DNA from: Macrotrachela quadricornifera
Lineage: Eukaryota > Rotifera > Eurotatoria > Philodinida > Philodinidae
DNA: 64,000 bases
NCBI GenBank assembly: GCA_022393335.1
Contig: JAJEKB010020725.1
Span: forward strand, 418,254 to 482,253
Direction: 5' to 3'
Shown here in pieces: positions 24,240 through 34,590 of the stretch. The translations under genes and the position numbers were made by a program. The first letter of the stretch is position 1; every line of letters begins with the position of its first letter. The notes below the pieces were generated by a model. That model was not told the DNA's origin and ran no database searches. It worked only from the letters and a program-made list of their open reading frames with translations.

Positions 24240-24510
24240 AACTGAAATGTTTTTCGCTGCATATTTATGGCGTCCAACTATTAATTTTGATGATAAAATT
24301 CTGCCACTTCTTCGTCGAATGTCAAATTTGGAAAAGCTGACATTATCTTTTCGTGCTCGTCGTCAAAACTCATTGATTGATGGTATTTATCTAACCGATG
24401 GGATTCTCAATTATATGTAATGGATCCTGATCGTTCTTTCGAAAACACATTCTTTGCTAAAATTTCGCGTTCTTTTCCATTACTTTATCGGTTGACAGTG
24501 ATTCTCCCTC
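24240..24510 (+). pseudogene. F-box/LRR-like gene fragment
   Basis: A short plus-strand piece reads PTINFDDKILPLLRRMSNLE, then KLTLSF, then after a break FENTFFAKISRSFPLLYRLT. This matches the style of the F-box/LRR-like genes at 4692-5827 and 20771-22716. Stops separate the pieces. It begins shortly after the hAT remnant, which may have cut it off from its 5' part. Confidence 0.6.
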
Positions 24511-24670
24511 AAAATGTCGAAAACAAAAATGTCGAAATAAATGAATACCGAAAACTAATTATATCGAAATCAAAAATATAGAAAATATGAATATCGAAAA
24601 TTAAAAGTATCGAAGAACACATATCAAAAAGCAGCGTCCATCGCGACATTCGCTTCTATTCTCATCATCA

Positions 24671-24695
24671 TTCCCACCCTCACCCACGCCCTCAC
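24671..24695 (+). repeat. Telomere-like C-rich tract
   Basis: CCCACCCTCACCCACGCCCTCAC: degenerate TCACCC-type units following a stretch of TATCGAAA-type words. Confidence 0.5.
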
Positions 24696-25025
24696 AACTC
24701 CGATTAATACGCTTCTGTTTTCCATTTAACTATGCCACAGTAATCCACTCTTTCTCCTAGTATGATTTACTTGCGACTTTAGTCATTTAAGATAATTTCC
24801 ACAAACATATAAAAGTTAAAGCTAATTGCAGAGTTCATCTTTTGCAAAATCTTTAGAATCCTTAACATCTAGACATACCTAAACCACCTATAACCGTAAC
24901 CTTCGTTTCGTCCCTGCCCATACTACCCAGGATTACTTCAACTGAAATTACAGGCGAGCTTCAAAATCGCAAAAAGCATAGACAACCAAATCGCATTACA
25001 ATCAGTTTAGAAAGCGATCAATAGT

Positions 25026-25678
25026 TTTATTTTCTATATTTTCTTAAAACAAATAAACACAATAATGCAAAATATCTGAAGCATTGATACATCGTCTGAC
25101 GGTAACCACGCCAACCTGATCTACAATACTCTGCCAAAGTATTTTAATGCTTCATCATATTCAGTTTTTCGAATGTACACTAGTTCAATATTGGACTATG
25201 TAGTTGCTAATGATGGATGATCTGGTGGCAATGACTTCCGTTCAATTTTCTTTGCTTTTTCATAATATTCTAACGCTTTGTCATGTTCACCTTTAGCATT
25301 GTAAAGTGCCCCGATCTTAGAATATGTACCTGCTAATAATGGGTGGTCTGATGGCAATGACATCAGTCGAATTTCCTTTGCTTTTTCATAATATTCTAGT
25401 GCTTTGTCCTGTTCATCTTTATTGTGGTACGCTAACCCGATATTAGAATATATATATGCTAATGATGGATGATGTGGTGGCAATGATTTCAGATGAATTT
25501 CCTTTGCTTTTTCATAATATTCTAGTGCTTTGTCATGTTCACCTTTATGATTGTAAATTAACCCGATATTAGAATATGTACATGCTAATGTTGGATGATC
25601 TTGTGGCAATGACTTCAGTTCAATTTCCTTTGCTTTTTCAAAATATTCTAGTGCTTTGTCATATTCACCTTGATCATT
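25026..25678 (-). pseudogene. Decayed 3' extension of the ART-TPR gene
   Basis: The TPR array of the gene at 25679-28360 continues past its stop in the same frame. Repeat 9 holds a TAG where its sister repeats have a Tyr codon. Three further full 42-aa repeats (ACTYSNIGLIYNHKG, AYIYSNIGLAYHNKD, AGTYSKIGALYNAKG) run to a second stop at 25196-25198, again at a Tyr position. A thirteenth, weaker repeat (IELVYIRKTEYDEALKYF) follows. The ancestral protein was therefore about 190 residues longer. Confidence 0.85.
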
Positions 25679-28360
25679 CTAAACTGCCCCGATGTTAGAA
25701 TATGTAGTTGCTAATAGTGGATGATGTGGTGGCAATGACATCAATTGAATTTCCTTTGCTTTTTCAAAATATTCTAGTGCTTTATCATATTCACTTTTAT
25801 CATAGTAAAGTGTCCCGATATTGGAATATGTATCTGCTAATAGTGGATGATGTGGTGGCAATGACATCAGTCGAATTTCCTTTGCTTTTTCATAATATTC
25901 TAGTGCTTTGTCATATTCACCTTGTTCATTGTAAACTAACCCGATGTTAGAATATTCAGTTGCTAATGATGGATGATGTGGTGGCAATGACTTCAGACGA
26001 ATTTCCTTTGCTTTTTCATAACATTCTAGTGCTTTGTCATAATCACCTATACCTTTGTAAAGTGTCCCGATATTAGAATATGTATCTGCTAATGATGGAT
26101 GATCTGGTTGCAATGACATCAATTGAATTTCCTTTGCTTTTTCATAATATTCTAGTGCTTTGTCATATTCACCTCTATAATTGTAAAGTGCCCCGATATT
26201 AGAATATTCAGTTGCTAATGATGGATGATGTGGTGGCAATGACATCAATTGAATTTCCTTTGCTTTTTCAAAATATTCTAGTGCTTTGTCATATTCACCT
26301 TTTTCTTTGTAAAATTCCCCGATGTTAGAATATGTACTTGCTAATGATGGCTGGTGTGGTGACAATGACTTCAGATGAATTTCCTTTGCTTTTTCAAAAT
26401 ATTCTAGTGGTTTGTCATATTCACCTTTTGCATTGTAAACTTGCCCGATATTAGCATATATATTTGCTAATATTGGATAATGTGGTTGCAATGACTTCAG
26501 ATGAATTTCCTTTGCTTTTTCATAACATTCTAGTGCTTTGTCATATTCACCTTTTGCGTTGTAAACTAATCCTAGGTTAGAATAGATGATTGCTAATGAT
26601 GGATGGTGTCGTGGGAATGACTCCAGTTGAGGTTTTTTTGATTTATCATAATATTCTAGCTCTTTATCATGTTCACTTTTATCCTTGTAAACTAAACCGA
26701 TATTAGAATATGTATCTTCTAATGGTTTATGATGTAGTGGCAATGACTTTACTGTAGATTCGATGGCTTTTTCGAAATATGGTAAGATGTCGACGGTGTC
26801 AACGTTAGAATTGCGAGCGAATCTATTGGTCGGATTCTCGGTTTCTGGTAGGTGTTTATTTGTTGACATTTGATTGGAAAATATGTTATGTGTGCCTTTT
26901 TCCAAGCGTGACGTTGTTTGATATGTGTCGTTGTTTTGGGGATCTACGACGTTATTATCGTGCAGTGTTGGTACCTGTGTTTCGACGATTTGATCAGTTT
27001 GAAGTAATCTGACGAAAAATTGTTCAGCAGATTTGTAATTACCGGTAAATAACATAAGTAAACCGAGAGCATTTGTGTCGAAATTACCGCAAAATTCATT
27101 TCGAAAATGTTCTCTCACTTGTTTCAATTCTTCGTCTTCATCTTTAGTTAATACCAATGTCACTTTGGATGCTCCGTTTTGAAGTTTTTCAATTGACTGA
27201 ATTCGAAAGACGCATCCAATTGAAAAAAGAACCTCTTCCTCTTGGCTGAAATGGCTAATATACGTGATATCGCAAAATGGCTTTGTATCTGGACTATAAT
27301 CAGCGTTTATTTCAAAAATAACGCATGGAACATCTTTTGGATCTGGAAGAAATGTAAATGCTATATTGGGATTAGTACTGGTTGATAGGAAACTTTGAAA
27401 TGATAAAAGTCCGCCAATATTGTTACTAATGTTTTCAAGTTCTTCCGGATTTATGCACTGGCCGCGATACACAGTCAGCTGGGTTTGTTCTATGTTTTGA
27501 CTTCTTGTTGGTAACGATTCAATATATTCTGTGTGTAACTGTTTTATCTGATGATGAAGATCGGTTAAAAAGAAGCGATATTTAAACAGAACATCAACGT
27601 CTTGGATTCGAAGCGCTTTATTCAATATTTCAAAGATAAAACAATGTTTTGTATACCACAATATGGCTTGATCTGATTTGTATGTCGCACTAAATTCATC
27701 AATATGTTTTAAATCACTATCATTACCAACATAGTGTGATCGACAGTAATTAACCATATGTGTTTTTGCATCATCTTCTGGTTCCATTCGAAGCAAGATT
27801 TCAATCAACAATTGAAAATACATGAATGAAGCATCTTGTTTATTTATTTCGTTTTCTTTTATGTGCGTTGAAATAATATTCATAGGTAAGAATTGATGTG
27901 AACATATATTAACGTCTTCACTCAATTTCTTATAGATATCGTTCATATTAGTATATACGCCACGCACTACTTTATATTCATTTTTCCATTTTTGATGTTT
28001 GTCAACGTCAAAACAGTATATATAAACGAATTGAACTTGTGGCATTTGATAAATATATGGTACTATATTTTCACTCATTGAGCCTGATACAATTAAAAAT
28101 ACTTTTTCATCTTGAACTTTGGCTATATAATCATAACAATCACAGACATTTTCAAATGTGTTTAGATAATTAACAGTAGTACGTAGTAGAGATATTGCTT
28201 GTAAATTATCATCTGTTTCATGAATATTAGCATCAAGCCAAACAATTTGAAAGTTTCCTAAAATTTTTTTCTCAACCATCTTTGTTCGACAAATTGAACT
28301 TTGCCCACAATTTGCTGGAGTTTGTGAATCGGTTGTATTGTGTGTCATCTCTGAATCCAT
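25679..28360 (-). CDS. ADP-ribosyltransferase (ART) domain protein with kinesin-light-chain-type TPR array
   Basis: The ORF is 893 aa. Residues about 30-290 form an N-terminal region without a name I can give. Residues about 295-425 are an arginine-specific ART domain of the R-S-E class: TVYRGQ (Arg), SFLSTS (Ser-Thr-Ser) and SQEEEVLF, holding the ExE-type glutamates. This domain would transfer ADP-ribose from NAD to protein side chains. From about residue 545 there are eight and a half 42-aa TPRs (consensus YSNIGLVYxxKGEYDKALEYYEKAKEI). This architecture is common and highly multiplied in bdelloids. No signal peptide is seen. The DNA of the TPR part repeats every 126 bp, which favours unequal exchange. 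The array is cut by a nonsense codon (see 25026-25678). Confidence 0.87.
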   Translation of the reverse strand: MDSEMTHNTTDSQTPANCGQSSICRTKMVEKKILGNFQIVWLDANIHETDDNLQAISLLRTTVNYLNTFENVCDCYDYIAKVQDEKVFLIVSGSMSENIVPYIYQMPQVQFVYIYCFDVDKHQKWKNEYKVVRGVYTNMNDIYKKLSEDVNICSHQFLPMNIISTHIKENEINKQDASFMYFQLLIEILLRMEPEDDAKTHMVNYCRSHYVGNDSDLKHIDEFSATYKSDQAILWYTKHCFIFEILNKALRIQDVDVLFKYRFFLTDLHHQIKQLHTEYIESLPTRSQNIEQTQLTVYRGQCINPEELENISNNIGGLLSFQSFLSTSTNPNIAFTFLPDPKDVPCVIFEINADYSPDTKPFCDITYISHFSQEEEVLFSIGCVFRIQSIEKLQNGASKVTLVLTKDEDEELKQVREHFRNEFCGNFDTNALGLLMLFTGNYKSAEQFFVRLLQTDQIVETQVPTLHDNNVVDPQNNDTYQTTSRLEKGTHNIFSNQMSTNKHLPETENPTNRFARNSNVDTVDILPYFEKAIESTVKSLPLHHKPLEDTYSNIGLVYKDKSEHDKELEYYDKSKKPQLESFPRHHPSLAIIYSNLGLVYNAKGEYDKALECYEKAKEIHLKSLQPHYPILANIYANIGQVYNAKGEYDKPLEYFEKAKEIHLKSLSPHQPSLASTYSNIGEFYKEKGEYDKALEYFEKAKEIQLMSLPPHHPSLATEYSNIGALYNYRGEYDKALEYYEKAKEIQLMSLQPDHPSLADTYSNIGTLYKGIGDYDKALECYEKAKEIRLKSLPPHHPSLATEYSNIGLVYNEQGEYDKALEYYEKAKEIRLMSLPPHHPLLADTYSNIGTLYYDKSEYDKALEYFEKAKEIQLMSLPPHHPLLATTYSNIGAV

Positions 28361-29968
28361 TAATGTAGATATTGAATATATATCTTACGTATAATCTAGT
28401 ATGAATTCTAAACAAAGCAAAATAGGAAACTATATTGGTATACCTAAATGCCATATAAATCTTATATGCTAGTATCTTCAAATCTATTTCTCAGTTTGAG
28501 AAGCTAAGTCCACTACGTTGTGATGAGGATTGCCATCTCTTATCACTGTGAAACTAACAAAGGAAGATCGCGTACTGTAAATTATGGAAACTGATTATAT
28601 GCAGGTCAAATGAAAGCTCTCATTGCTAAACGAACAAACTAAAAATATTACTAACTTATAGTTATTCAGACAAAATTATCCAAATCTCAAGGTATGGGAA
28701 GCTTAGCTATAGAGATGAATCAGAGAATGTTTTCTAAGGACAACACGGGAGGCTGTAAACTCTTAAAAATAAATCGATAAAGTATGTGTTATAGACTGAG
28801 ATTTTTCTTAATTTGGATTAGTCTATAGACGAAAAACCGTTAGAAATTCAAAAAAAAATTCAAATGATTGAAGCTAAACATTATAATATCGATATCGATA
28901 TTCATTCAGTTTGATTTCATTATATTTTTAAACTAAACTAACACTTTCAATTAATACAGAATCAATTTTGCCGAAAAAGGATTCATTGTGGACTGTATTT
29001 GAGTTAGAGAACGAAAGCGTAAAATAAAGAGAAAATATTTAAATTACTTTTAATAAATCTAATCGTTGTGCATTTGTATGAATACTTTGTTTTGAATAAT
29101 GAATCAAATAATAGTGATATTATTGTAAAAAAAACGTTTTTCTTCTGCTTTATACCTCTGTCATACCTGTATAGAAACTGGCTTTTTTCCCATGATCAAT
29201 ATTCACCGAAAATGTCACAGTCTAGTGATTTTTCTCTTTCATATTATCAACATGAAAACATGCCTAGCAAATAATCATCTCTTCCACGTGTGTCACTTCA
29301 TCGAAGAGGGAAAAAACCCAAAAAACATTATTTCATTTGTTTTTTCTTTCTTAGCATTGATCATACTCATATTAATGTAAAGATGCATAATAAAATCACA
29401 TATTCTGTTCATATTTCACCTTCGATTATATCGAATGCAAAAAAAACATGAGAAAGAGAAATAAGACGTGTACACTTATTTGATGCGCTACTTGTTCTGT
29501 AGGTTTTCTCTTTCAATATATTCTATTTTTTTCCTTTTTTCTTTTTTCTTAAATATCTTCATATCATTTAGTTCGAGCAAATTGATGAAAATAGGTGTTA
29601 AAATATTTGTTATCCGATGTAATTCTCGACAACAACAAACGAAGATAAATGTTGTTATGATTAACGTGGAATGATTGTTAATGTTTTGCAATCAACCATA
29701 TATGATATTGTGACACAAATAATTCTAGTGAAATATTTCTCCATACCAGAAAAAAACGTGGGGAATAATGTTGACATATTTCGTAGAAGAATATAAATAA
29801 CGATTCATAAGACAGTACTTCATCACATATTGCTTTATTTAAACATAAAAATAGAACGATACTCTACGTTATTAAACCTACTAAACTAGATAATCAAAAA
29901 ATTCTTCTTAATTTCGATGTTAATTTTTGAAATAATGCATAATTTTATCAGGAACCATTCTAACATTT
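28361..29968. other. No gene seen
   Basis: AT-rich upstream region of the ART-TPR gene and beyond; only short unsupported ORFs on both strands. Confidence 0.4.
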
Positions 29969-30243
29969 TTAAACCATTATATGATCATTTGTTACTATTG
30001 CACGTTCGAAAATTTTTATTATGTTTGAAGACATTGTTGGTTCTAAACTATCACGATTATTATTTGTTGTTTGTTTATTTTCATTTTCATTAGATCCAGA
30101 AGAATCATCAATAATAACAACATTAAGTAAATCAATAAATTTTTCTAATTGACTTTCATTATTTGTTGATATATCAAGTAATTCTCGAAAGAATGAAGCT
30201 AGTATACATTGAGTTCGAATAAAAGAATCATGCCCGTTTTTAA
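29969..30243 (-). pseudogene. C-terminal exon remnant of an unrecognised gene
   Basis: A minus-strand frame is open from the breakpoint at about 30243 to a TAA at 29969-29971. It reads HDSFIRTQCILASFFRELLD, then an Asn/Glu-rich linker and SSNIIKIFERAIVTNDH. Codon usage and composition look coding. It ends abruptly where the metalloprotease pseudogene begins, so its 5' part is gone. I do not recognise the family. Confidence 0.4.
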
Positions 30244-30780
30244 CTCAATCAGCGAGTACAAAAACTTGCGATAGAAAACACCCTCGGGTGTAGTCTTTGC
30301 CCGACCATATGGGTCTAAAGAACAGCGATTTGAGCAAAATTATCAGCATAATTAGAGTTGGCATAAGGATCAGGTACACAAGAATCCTGTTGAACAGCAT
30401 TGCGCCACGCAAATGTTCCTGATGTGCCACGATCTGCGGAATGTGCTGATTCATGGATGAATACAGAAACGTGCATATTCGGTTCACAATATAATGAAAC
30501 ATCTCCACTCGATCCAGCTCCAACGACAGGTTCCTGCTGTAGCTGATATCATTGCTTTATTGTATCGTCGAATGACATAGGGAACACGACCCATCATTTC
30601 AATCATATATTGTGCACTCATAACTGCCTTCGGACACATGCATAGAACGAGCTCCTCGCCGTCACTTCAATCGTAAACGATAGTTTGGACAGATTAAGGA
30701 GCAGCGCCATTACAGTGGCAAAATTTCGCGTTACCACCGAGACCTCCAAATAATGGCTGCTTGTTAAGATTATGTTCACT
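30244..30780 (-). pseudogene. Decayed secreted metalloprotease-like gene (HExxH), possibly of fungal origin
   Basis: In one minus-strand frame I read a Cys-containing stretch (FCHCNGAAP, stop, SVQTIVYD, stop, SDGEELVLCMCPKAVMSA). After a frame change comes GDVSLYCEPNMHVSVFIHES, then AHSADRGTSGTFAWRNAVQQ and DSCVPDPYANSNYADNFAQI. HESAH is a zinc-metallopeptidase HExxH motif. The DSCVPDPYAN-type block resembles conidiation-specific/peptidase-like secreted proteins of ascomycete fungi as I recall them. Base composition is richer in GC than its surroundings. Two stops, a frameshift and a TAG near the end make it dead. A foldback element sits at its upstream end. Confidence 0.6.
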
Positions 30781-30781
30781 A

Positions 30782-31403
30782 ACAATGGAGGTGTTTGTAT
30801 TGATAAGCGAAAAGACTAGATATTTTTACATCAAAAGAAAGCTCTCACTGTCAATATAATAAGGTTGAAATATTAGCGGCCCTTTGCTTGTCTGTACAGA
30901 GTTGTGGCCATTTTACTAGATTTTCGACCTTTGGCAGGGCATATATAGAAAAATCGAATTACGAAATTTTGACCTGAAATTTTGCCCATGGATAGCTCTC
31001 ATAGTCATTAGAATGCCCTAAAACTTTCAGCCAAAAAGAATGTTTTTTTCTTGAGATATTGAACCCCCAGAAAACGATCATTTGTGACAAGAGAAGGTCC
31101 GAAAATCAAGTTTCTTCAACATCCGATATCTTAAGAAGAAAACATTCTTTTTGGCTGAAATTTTTAGGGTATTCTAATAACTATGAGAGCTATCCATGAG
31201 CAAAATTTCAGGTCAAAATTTCGTAATTCGATTTTTCTATATATGCCCTGCCAAAGGTCGAAAATCTAGTAAAATGGCCACAACTCTGTACAGACAAGCA
31301 AAGGGCCGCTAATATTTCAACCTTGTTATTTTGATAGTGAGAGCTTTCTTTTGATGTAAAAATATCTAGTCTTTTCGCTTATCAATACAAACACCTCCAT
31401 TGT
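30782..31403. mobile_element. Foldback (long inverted repeat) element
   Basis: A 622-bp palindrome-like element with arms of roughly 280 bp, beginning ACAATGGAGGTG and ending in its reverse complement. The arms are nearly identical over most of their length (a few mismatches around 30960-31050 against 31130-31230), with a short unpaired centre near 31060-31110. It has no ORF. It separates the metalloprotease pseudogene from the next region. Confidence 0.85.
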
Positions 31404-31883
31404 AAGATACGCGCACAACGACAATAAGGACACAAGAAAAAGTATTTTTTGTCATCGTATTTGTTATATTCGAATACACGAGCTGCTTTCGTTTTTATAG
31501 AAACGAGTATTTAATACTTAGAAAAATAAGATATTTCCTTACAAAAGTACTACTGAACTCATAAATCCGCTGCTTCATGTGGTAAACGATATTTGATACC
31601 ATTATATACCCCGCATATTGAAATAATCATGATATCGCACCCCCCTCAAATCCAAAACTGAATCTGACAATAAAGTAATATCTATACCAATTTTTATTCT
31701 ATTTTAACTATTGCTCCAGATACTCAGTTTTTCATCAAGTTTCAATGGTTAGCAACCGAAAATTCGGTATCAGTAGATGGCGTACTTCACCATCAACCAA
31801 ATATTATTCTTTTTTTTTCTTGATTTCTATTCGATGCCAATTTATCTTTCATTGTTGTTGTTCTATTTCGAGACAAGTATAGC
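31404..31883. other. No clear gene; possible upstream exon
   Basis: Mostly AT-rich. A short open stretch around 31745-31800 (MVSNRKFGISRWRTSPSTK) could be a first exon of the ORF at 31884-32204, but I cannot fix a splice junction. Confidence 0.3.
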
Positions 31884-32204
31884 ATGAATAAAATTCTTTT
31901 CAGATATTTACGAAGTGTACCAGATCGTTCATTTGTTAAAGCAAGAATCAGTTTCAGTCGAAAACAAATGAAACATATAGGAATTGTTGATATTACAACA
32001 GTTGGTGCATGTTTATGTGCAAATGAAATTGTTGCACAAGCAGCAAAAACTAGTTCATCAAAGAAACATCCAGAATTTACCATGCATTCATTTTCTTATG
32101 ATCAATATAATGATTGCATTCAAAGAAAAGATTGGATTAGTTTAGCGAATAAAATATGTCAATCAATTAAATTACTTGAAAAAGTGGGGGAGAAAACTAA
32201 CTAA
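31884..32204 (+). CDS. Hypothetical protein (106 aa or longer)
   Basis: The ORF has coding-like composition: YLRSVPDRSFVKARISF, then MKHIGIVDITTVGACLCANE and a C-terminal KDWISLANKICQSIKLLEK. A splice-acceptor-like TTTTCAG precedes YLRSV, so the true protein may start in an upstream exon (perhaps near 31745) and the Met at 31884 may be intronic. No domain recognised, no signal peptide, no membrane segment. Confidence 0.38.
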   Translation: MNKILFRYLRSVPDRSFVKARISFSRKQMKHIGIVDITTVGACLCANEIVAQAAKTSSSKKHPEFTMHSFSYDQYNDCIQRKDWISLANKICQSIKLLEKVGEKTN

Positions 32205-32381
32205 TGGATAATGTTCGAACGTGTTCACAATATGATGGCGATGTAGATTTTCAGTGTAGGATTGTATTTTTGCCATATTCCCTACAAAAAAAGATATTCA
32301 ATCAATCAAGTACGATGAACTATTCCGAATGATGATGAAAAATATTAGTGATATTTTCGAATTTACGCAACACTACCTACA

Positions 32382-32648
32382 CTATTTGTTCTTTGCAGAA
32401 CAACGACGACAATCATTCCCACAAACATTATAACAAACACCAGCATTAAAACTACCATTATTAAAATTACCATTATACACACCATTACTACCAGCATTAT
32501 TATAGAAACCAATAATCTGACGCTTGTTAATTAAATGATCGAGAAGGTCGTCGGCTCCAAGCTTATTCGTTGTGGTTCGTGCCATGCTTCTAGTAGCCAC
32601 GAACATGAAGAGGACGAATAAACAAATGAATTGGCTAATCTTTTGCAT
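32382..32648 (-). CDS. Small secreted peptide precursor
   Basis: The 88-aa ORF opens with a strong signal peptide (MQKISQFICLFVLFMFVATR). A short pro-region follows, then a dibasic site (NKRQIIGFYNN), a Gly/Asn-rich segment and a Cys-rich tail (CYNVCGNDCRRC). This layout fits a processed secreted peptide (neuropeptide-, antimicrobial- or cuticle-like); I cannot choose between these. A TATA-like box lies about 100 bp upstream on the same strand. It is the last host-type gene before the telomeric/Terminon tails. Confidence 0.6.
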   Translation of the reverse strand: MQKISQFICLFVLFMFVATRSMARTTTNKLGADDLLDHLINKRQIIGFYNNAGSNGVYNGNFNNGSFNAGVCYNVCGNDCRRCSAKNK

Positions 32649-32744
32649 TGCCGTTTGTTTCTCTTCGACACTTGCGCAGAGAGAGAGCGGTAGTTGAATA
32701 AATCAGAATGTGTGAATGATATGGTTTTACACAAATGATTCAAG

Positions 32745-32752
32745 TTTATATA
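32745..32752 (-). promoter_or_regulatory. TATA-like box upstream of the secreted peptide gene
   Basis: TATATAAA on the minus strand, about 100 bp before the start codon at 32648. Position is compatible with a core promoter and a short 5' leader. Confidence 0.4.
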
Positions 32753-32883
32753 GAAATCAATCGCTGAAAGAATAAGGAATATAGGACGAGAATGATTTTT
32801 GCTTTATCGATAACTGGAGAGACTCGGAGGACATATAATAGTAGTGTCTTTTCTAGATGGTTACAAGCGAAAGTGAAGAGTCT

Positions 32884-33020
32884 TGAGGGTGAGGGTGAGT
32901 AAAGCATACTACGATCCGGATTTCGACCTTTGCTATAGGGTNNNNNNNNNNGTGAGTAAAGCATACTACGATCCGGATTTCGACCTTTGCTATAGGGTCT
33001 TGAGGGGTGTGAGGGGTGAG
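32884..33020 (+). repeat. Telomere-like tracts and duplicated Terminon tail around an assembly gap
   Basis: GAGGGTGAGGGTGAG (32885-32899) is followed by a segment containing the 3' half of a hammerhead-type motif (minus strand: GTCGAAA, ATCCGGAT palindrome, at about 32909-32938). The same segment restarts right after a 10-base N gap (32942-32951). A second G-rich tract (GAGGGGTGTGAGGGGTGAG) follows at 33002-33020. The identical flanks show that the gap hides a tandem repeat of unknown copy number. Confidence 0.7.
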
Positions 33021-33035
33021 TATAATAAATTAACT

Positions 33036-33078
33036 ACCACGACCGGTTTCGATCCAATTATGGATCTTATCGAGTGGT
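33036..33078 (-). ncRNA. Degenerate hammerhead ribozyme motif
   Basis: The minus strand has stem I (ACCAC with GTGGT), stem II (GATCC with GGATC), GAAA, the palindromic ACCGGT and a TC cleavage dinucleotide. The CUGANGA core reads CTCGATA, so self-cleavage is unlikely. A G-rich telomeric tract lies directly on its 3' side (plus-strand left). Confidence 0.55.
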
Positions 33079-33169
33079 TAATAAGATATCTGCATATCTT
33101 CGTTTAATTCAAAATCACAATAGCTTGGCAACAGAAAGAGATTGAACAATCCCAACCTGTATACCTCTC

Positions 33170-33191
33170 GGGGGGGGGGGGGGGGGGGGGG
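33170..33191 (+). repeat. 22-base G homopolymer next to a hammerhead-like motif
   Basis: An uninterrupted G run precedes TGGGTGAG and the motif at 33214-33263. It may be an expanded telomeric G tract or a sequencing/assembly effect. Confidence 0.6.
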
Positions 33192-33213
33192 TGGGTGAGT
33201 ATAATTATTAACT

Positions 33214-33263
33214 ACCACAATCCGGATTTCAATCCCTGTTAAAGAGATCGATACTCATGTGGT
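33214..33263 (-). ncRNA. Degenerate hammerhead ribozyme motif
   Basis: Minus strand: ACCAC/GTGGT stem I, a possible ATCTC/GGGAT stem II, TGAAATCCGGATT with palindromic stem III. The conserved CUGANGA box is disrupted. A further 3' half of the same motif is at 33419-33445, again preceded by GGTGAG. Confidence 0.45.
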
Positions 33264-33499
33264 AAAAGATTTCTGCATATCTTCAAGTAAAACAAAATTC
33301 AATCGGATGAAACAGAAAGAGTACTGTAACTCTCCTGTATTCTTCCTCATGAAATTGAATTCCTCGAAATTATGTAGCAGAAAGGTAGTTTTATTACACG
33401 GTGAGTATAATTATTAACTACCACAATCCGGATTTCAATCCCGATTCGTTTATCTGGCAAGTTGATAGGTTTCTATATGCTGATATGGTTGAACAGAGC

Positions 33500-34590
33500 G
33501 TCACCTTCCTCCTTGGATTAAAATTGAGATAGTGATTTATATCGAAGTAGGAGGTTGACGCTCTATTGAATAGTTTTTTGATTATTTGTTCCAATATAGC
33601 ATTACCTTCCTGTTTGAAAAAATAGAAATTAATAACAATTAGTACATGTAGAATAATGTTGTAGTAAAAGGTTTTTGGTTTGTATGTGCGATAATAAGCT
33701 AAAATGAATGAGTATGTTAACTTACTAAATGTATTTTGTTTGAGTTGTAATGAAGAATAAAAAGGGAAGAAGCAGTTGGTATTTATACGATGAGGAAATA
33801 TAATAGATTTTGATATGTAGGACGCGTTTGCGTTTGGTGGGAAAAATTCATAGAATATGAGAATTTGGAAGATTGCATTGCATACCTTTTCTTGTACATA
33901 GGTGGATATACATTCGTTCTTTAGATTATAAAGAGAGACGTGCGAATATGTAAGGATGCAATTTTAGATAATGTTTACCTTCCTGTTTTGTATCCATTTC
34001 AGTTAATTTGATTGTTTTTCTTTTTGGTTCCATTGAAGGTTATCTAAATATAAATAAAAAGCATAAGGTATGATGACCAGAATTCGAATTTCATCTTGAT
34101 CTTGAGGATAAATGATCTGATCATCTGAAGAGTCCACGGATATATAATGAAATGTAAACTTATCTTCAAAATGTATTTGAATGGATCAGTCTCTTACTCT
34201 TGGGATTGTAGTGCTGAATTGGTAAATGTTTGTGTTTGTTGAATAAATGGAACTGAGACTTATGGTGTACTTTAAAGTTATTTTCATTATTTCGAATGTG
34301 TATTCAATTTTACATTGAGCTAGTGGTTTATTTGTGCTTTATTTGGTATTTTCACTACTTATAAAATATCTAAAATACACAAGAAATATATTAGATAATC
34401 TCTCATGATACACTCAAAGTGAAGAGATAACTGAATAATTTTAATAAATTCAAAGATAATGGTTTTCATTTGGAAGGAACATTTAAAGGCTAAATAAAAA
34501 ACTTATGAAATGAAATAAGTATATATGTTTTTTTTTCTTGAAAGCATGCATTTAGTTCTACTTATTATGGAGATCATGGCTTGTATTAAA
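33500..34590. other. Non-coding 3' region of a Terminon unit
   Basis: No ORF of note. The word ACCTTCCTSCTT/ACCTTCCTGTTT recurs (about 33503, 33605, 33978). Lies between the ORF1 paralogue and the hammerhead/telomeric tail on the same strand. Confidence 0.4.

Noticed and set aside
25708..25950. Plus-strand ORF over the TPR array
   Set aside because: Shadow frame of the minus-strand TPR gene, caused by its repeat structure.
25026..26780. Regular 126-bp repeats as a possible CRISPR or satellite array
   Set aside because: They encode in-frame 42-aa TPRs of one protein; there are no spacers and the DNA is eukaryotic.
29468..29691. Overlapping ORFs on both strands
   Set aside because: AT-rich low-complexity translation with no coding signal on either strand.
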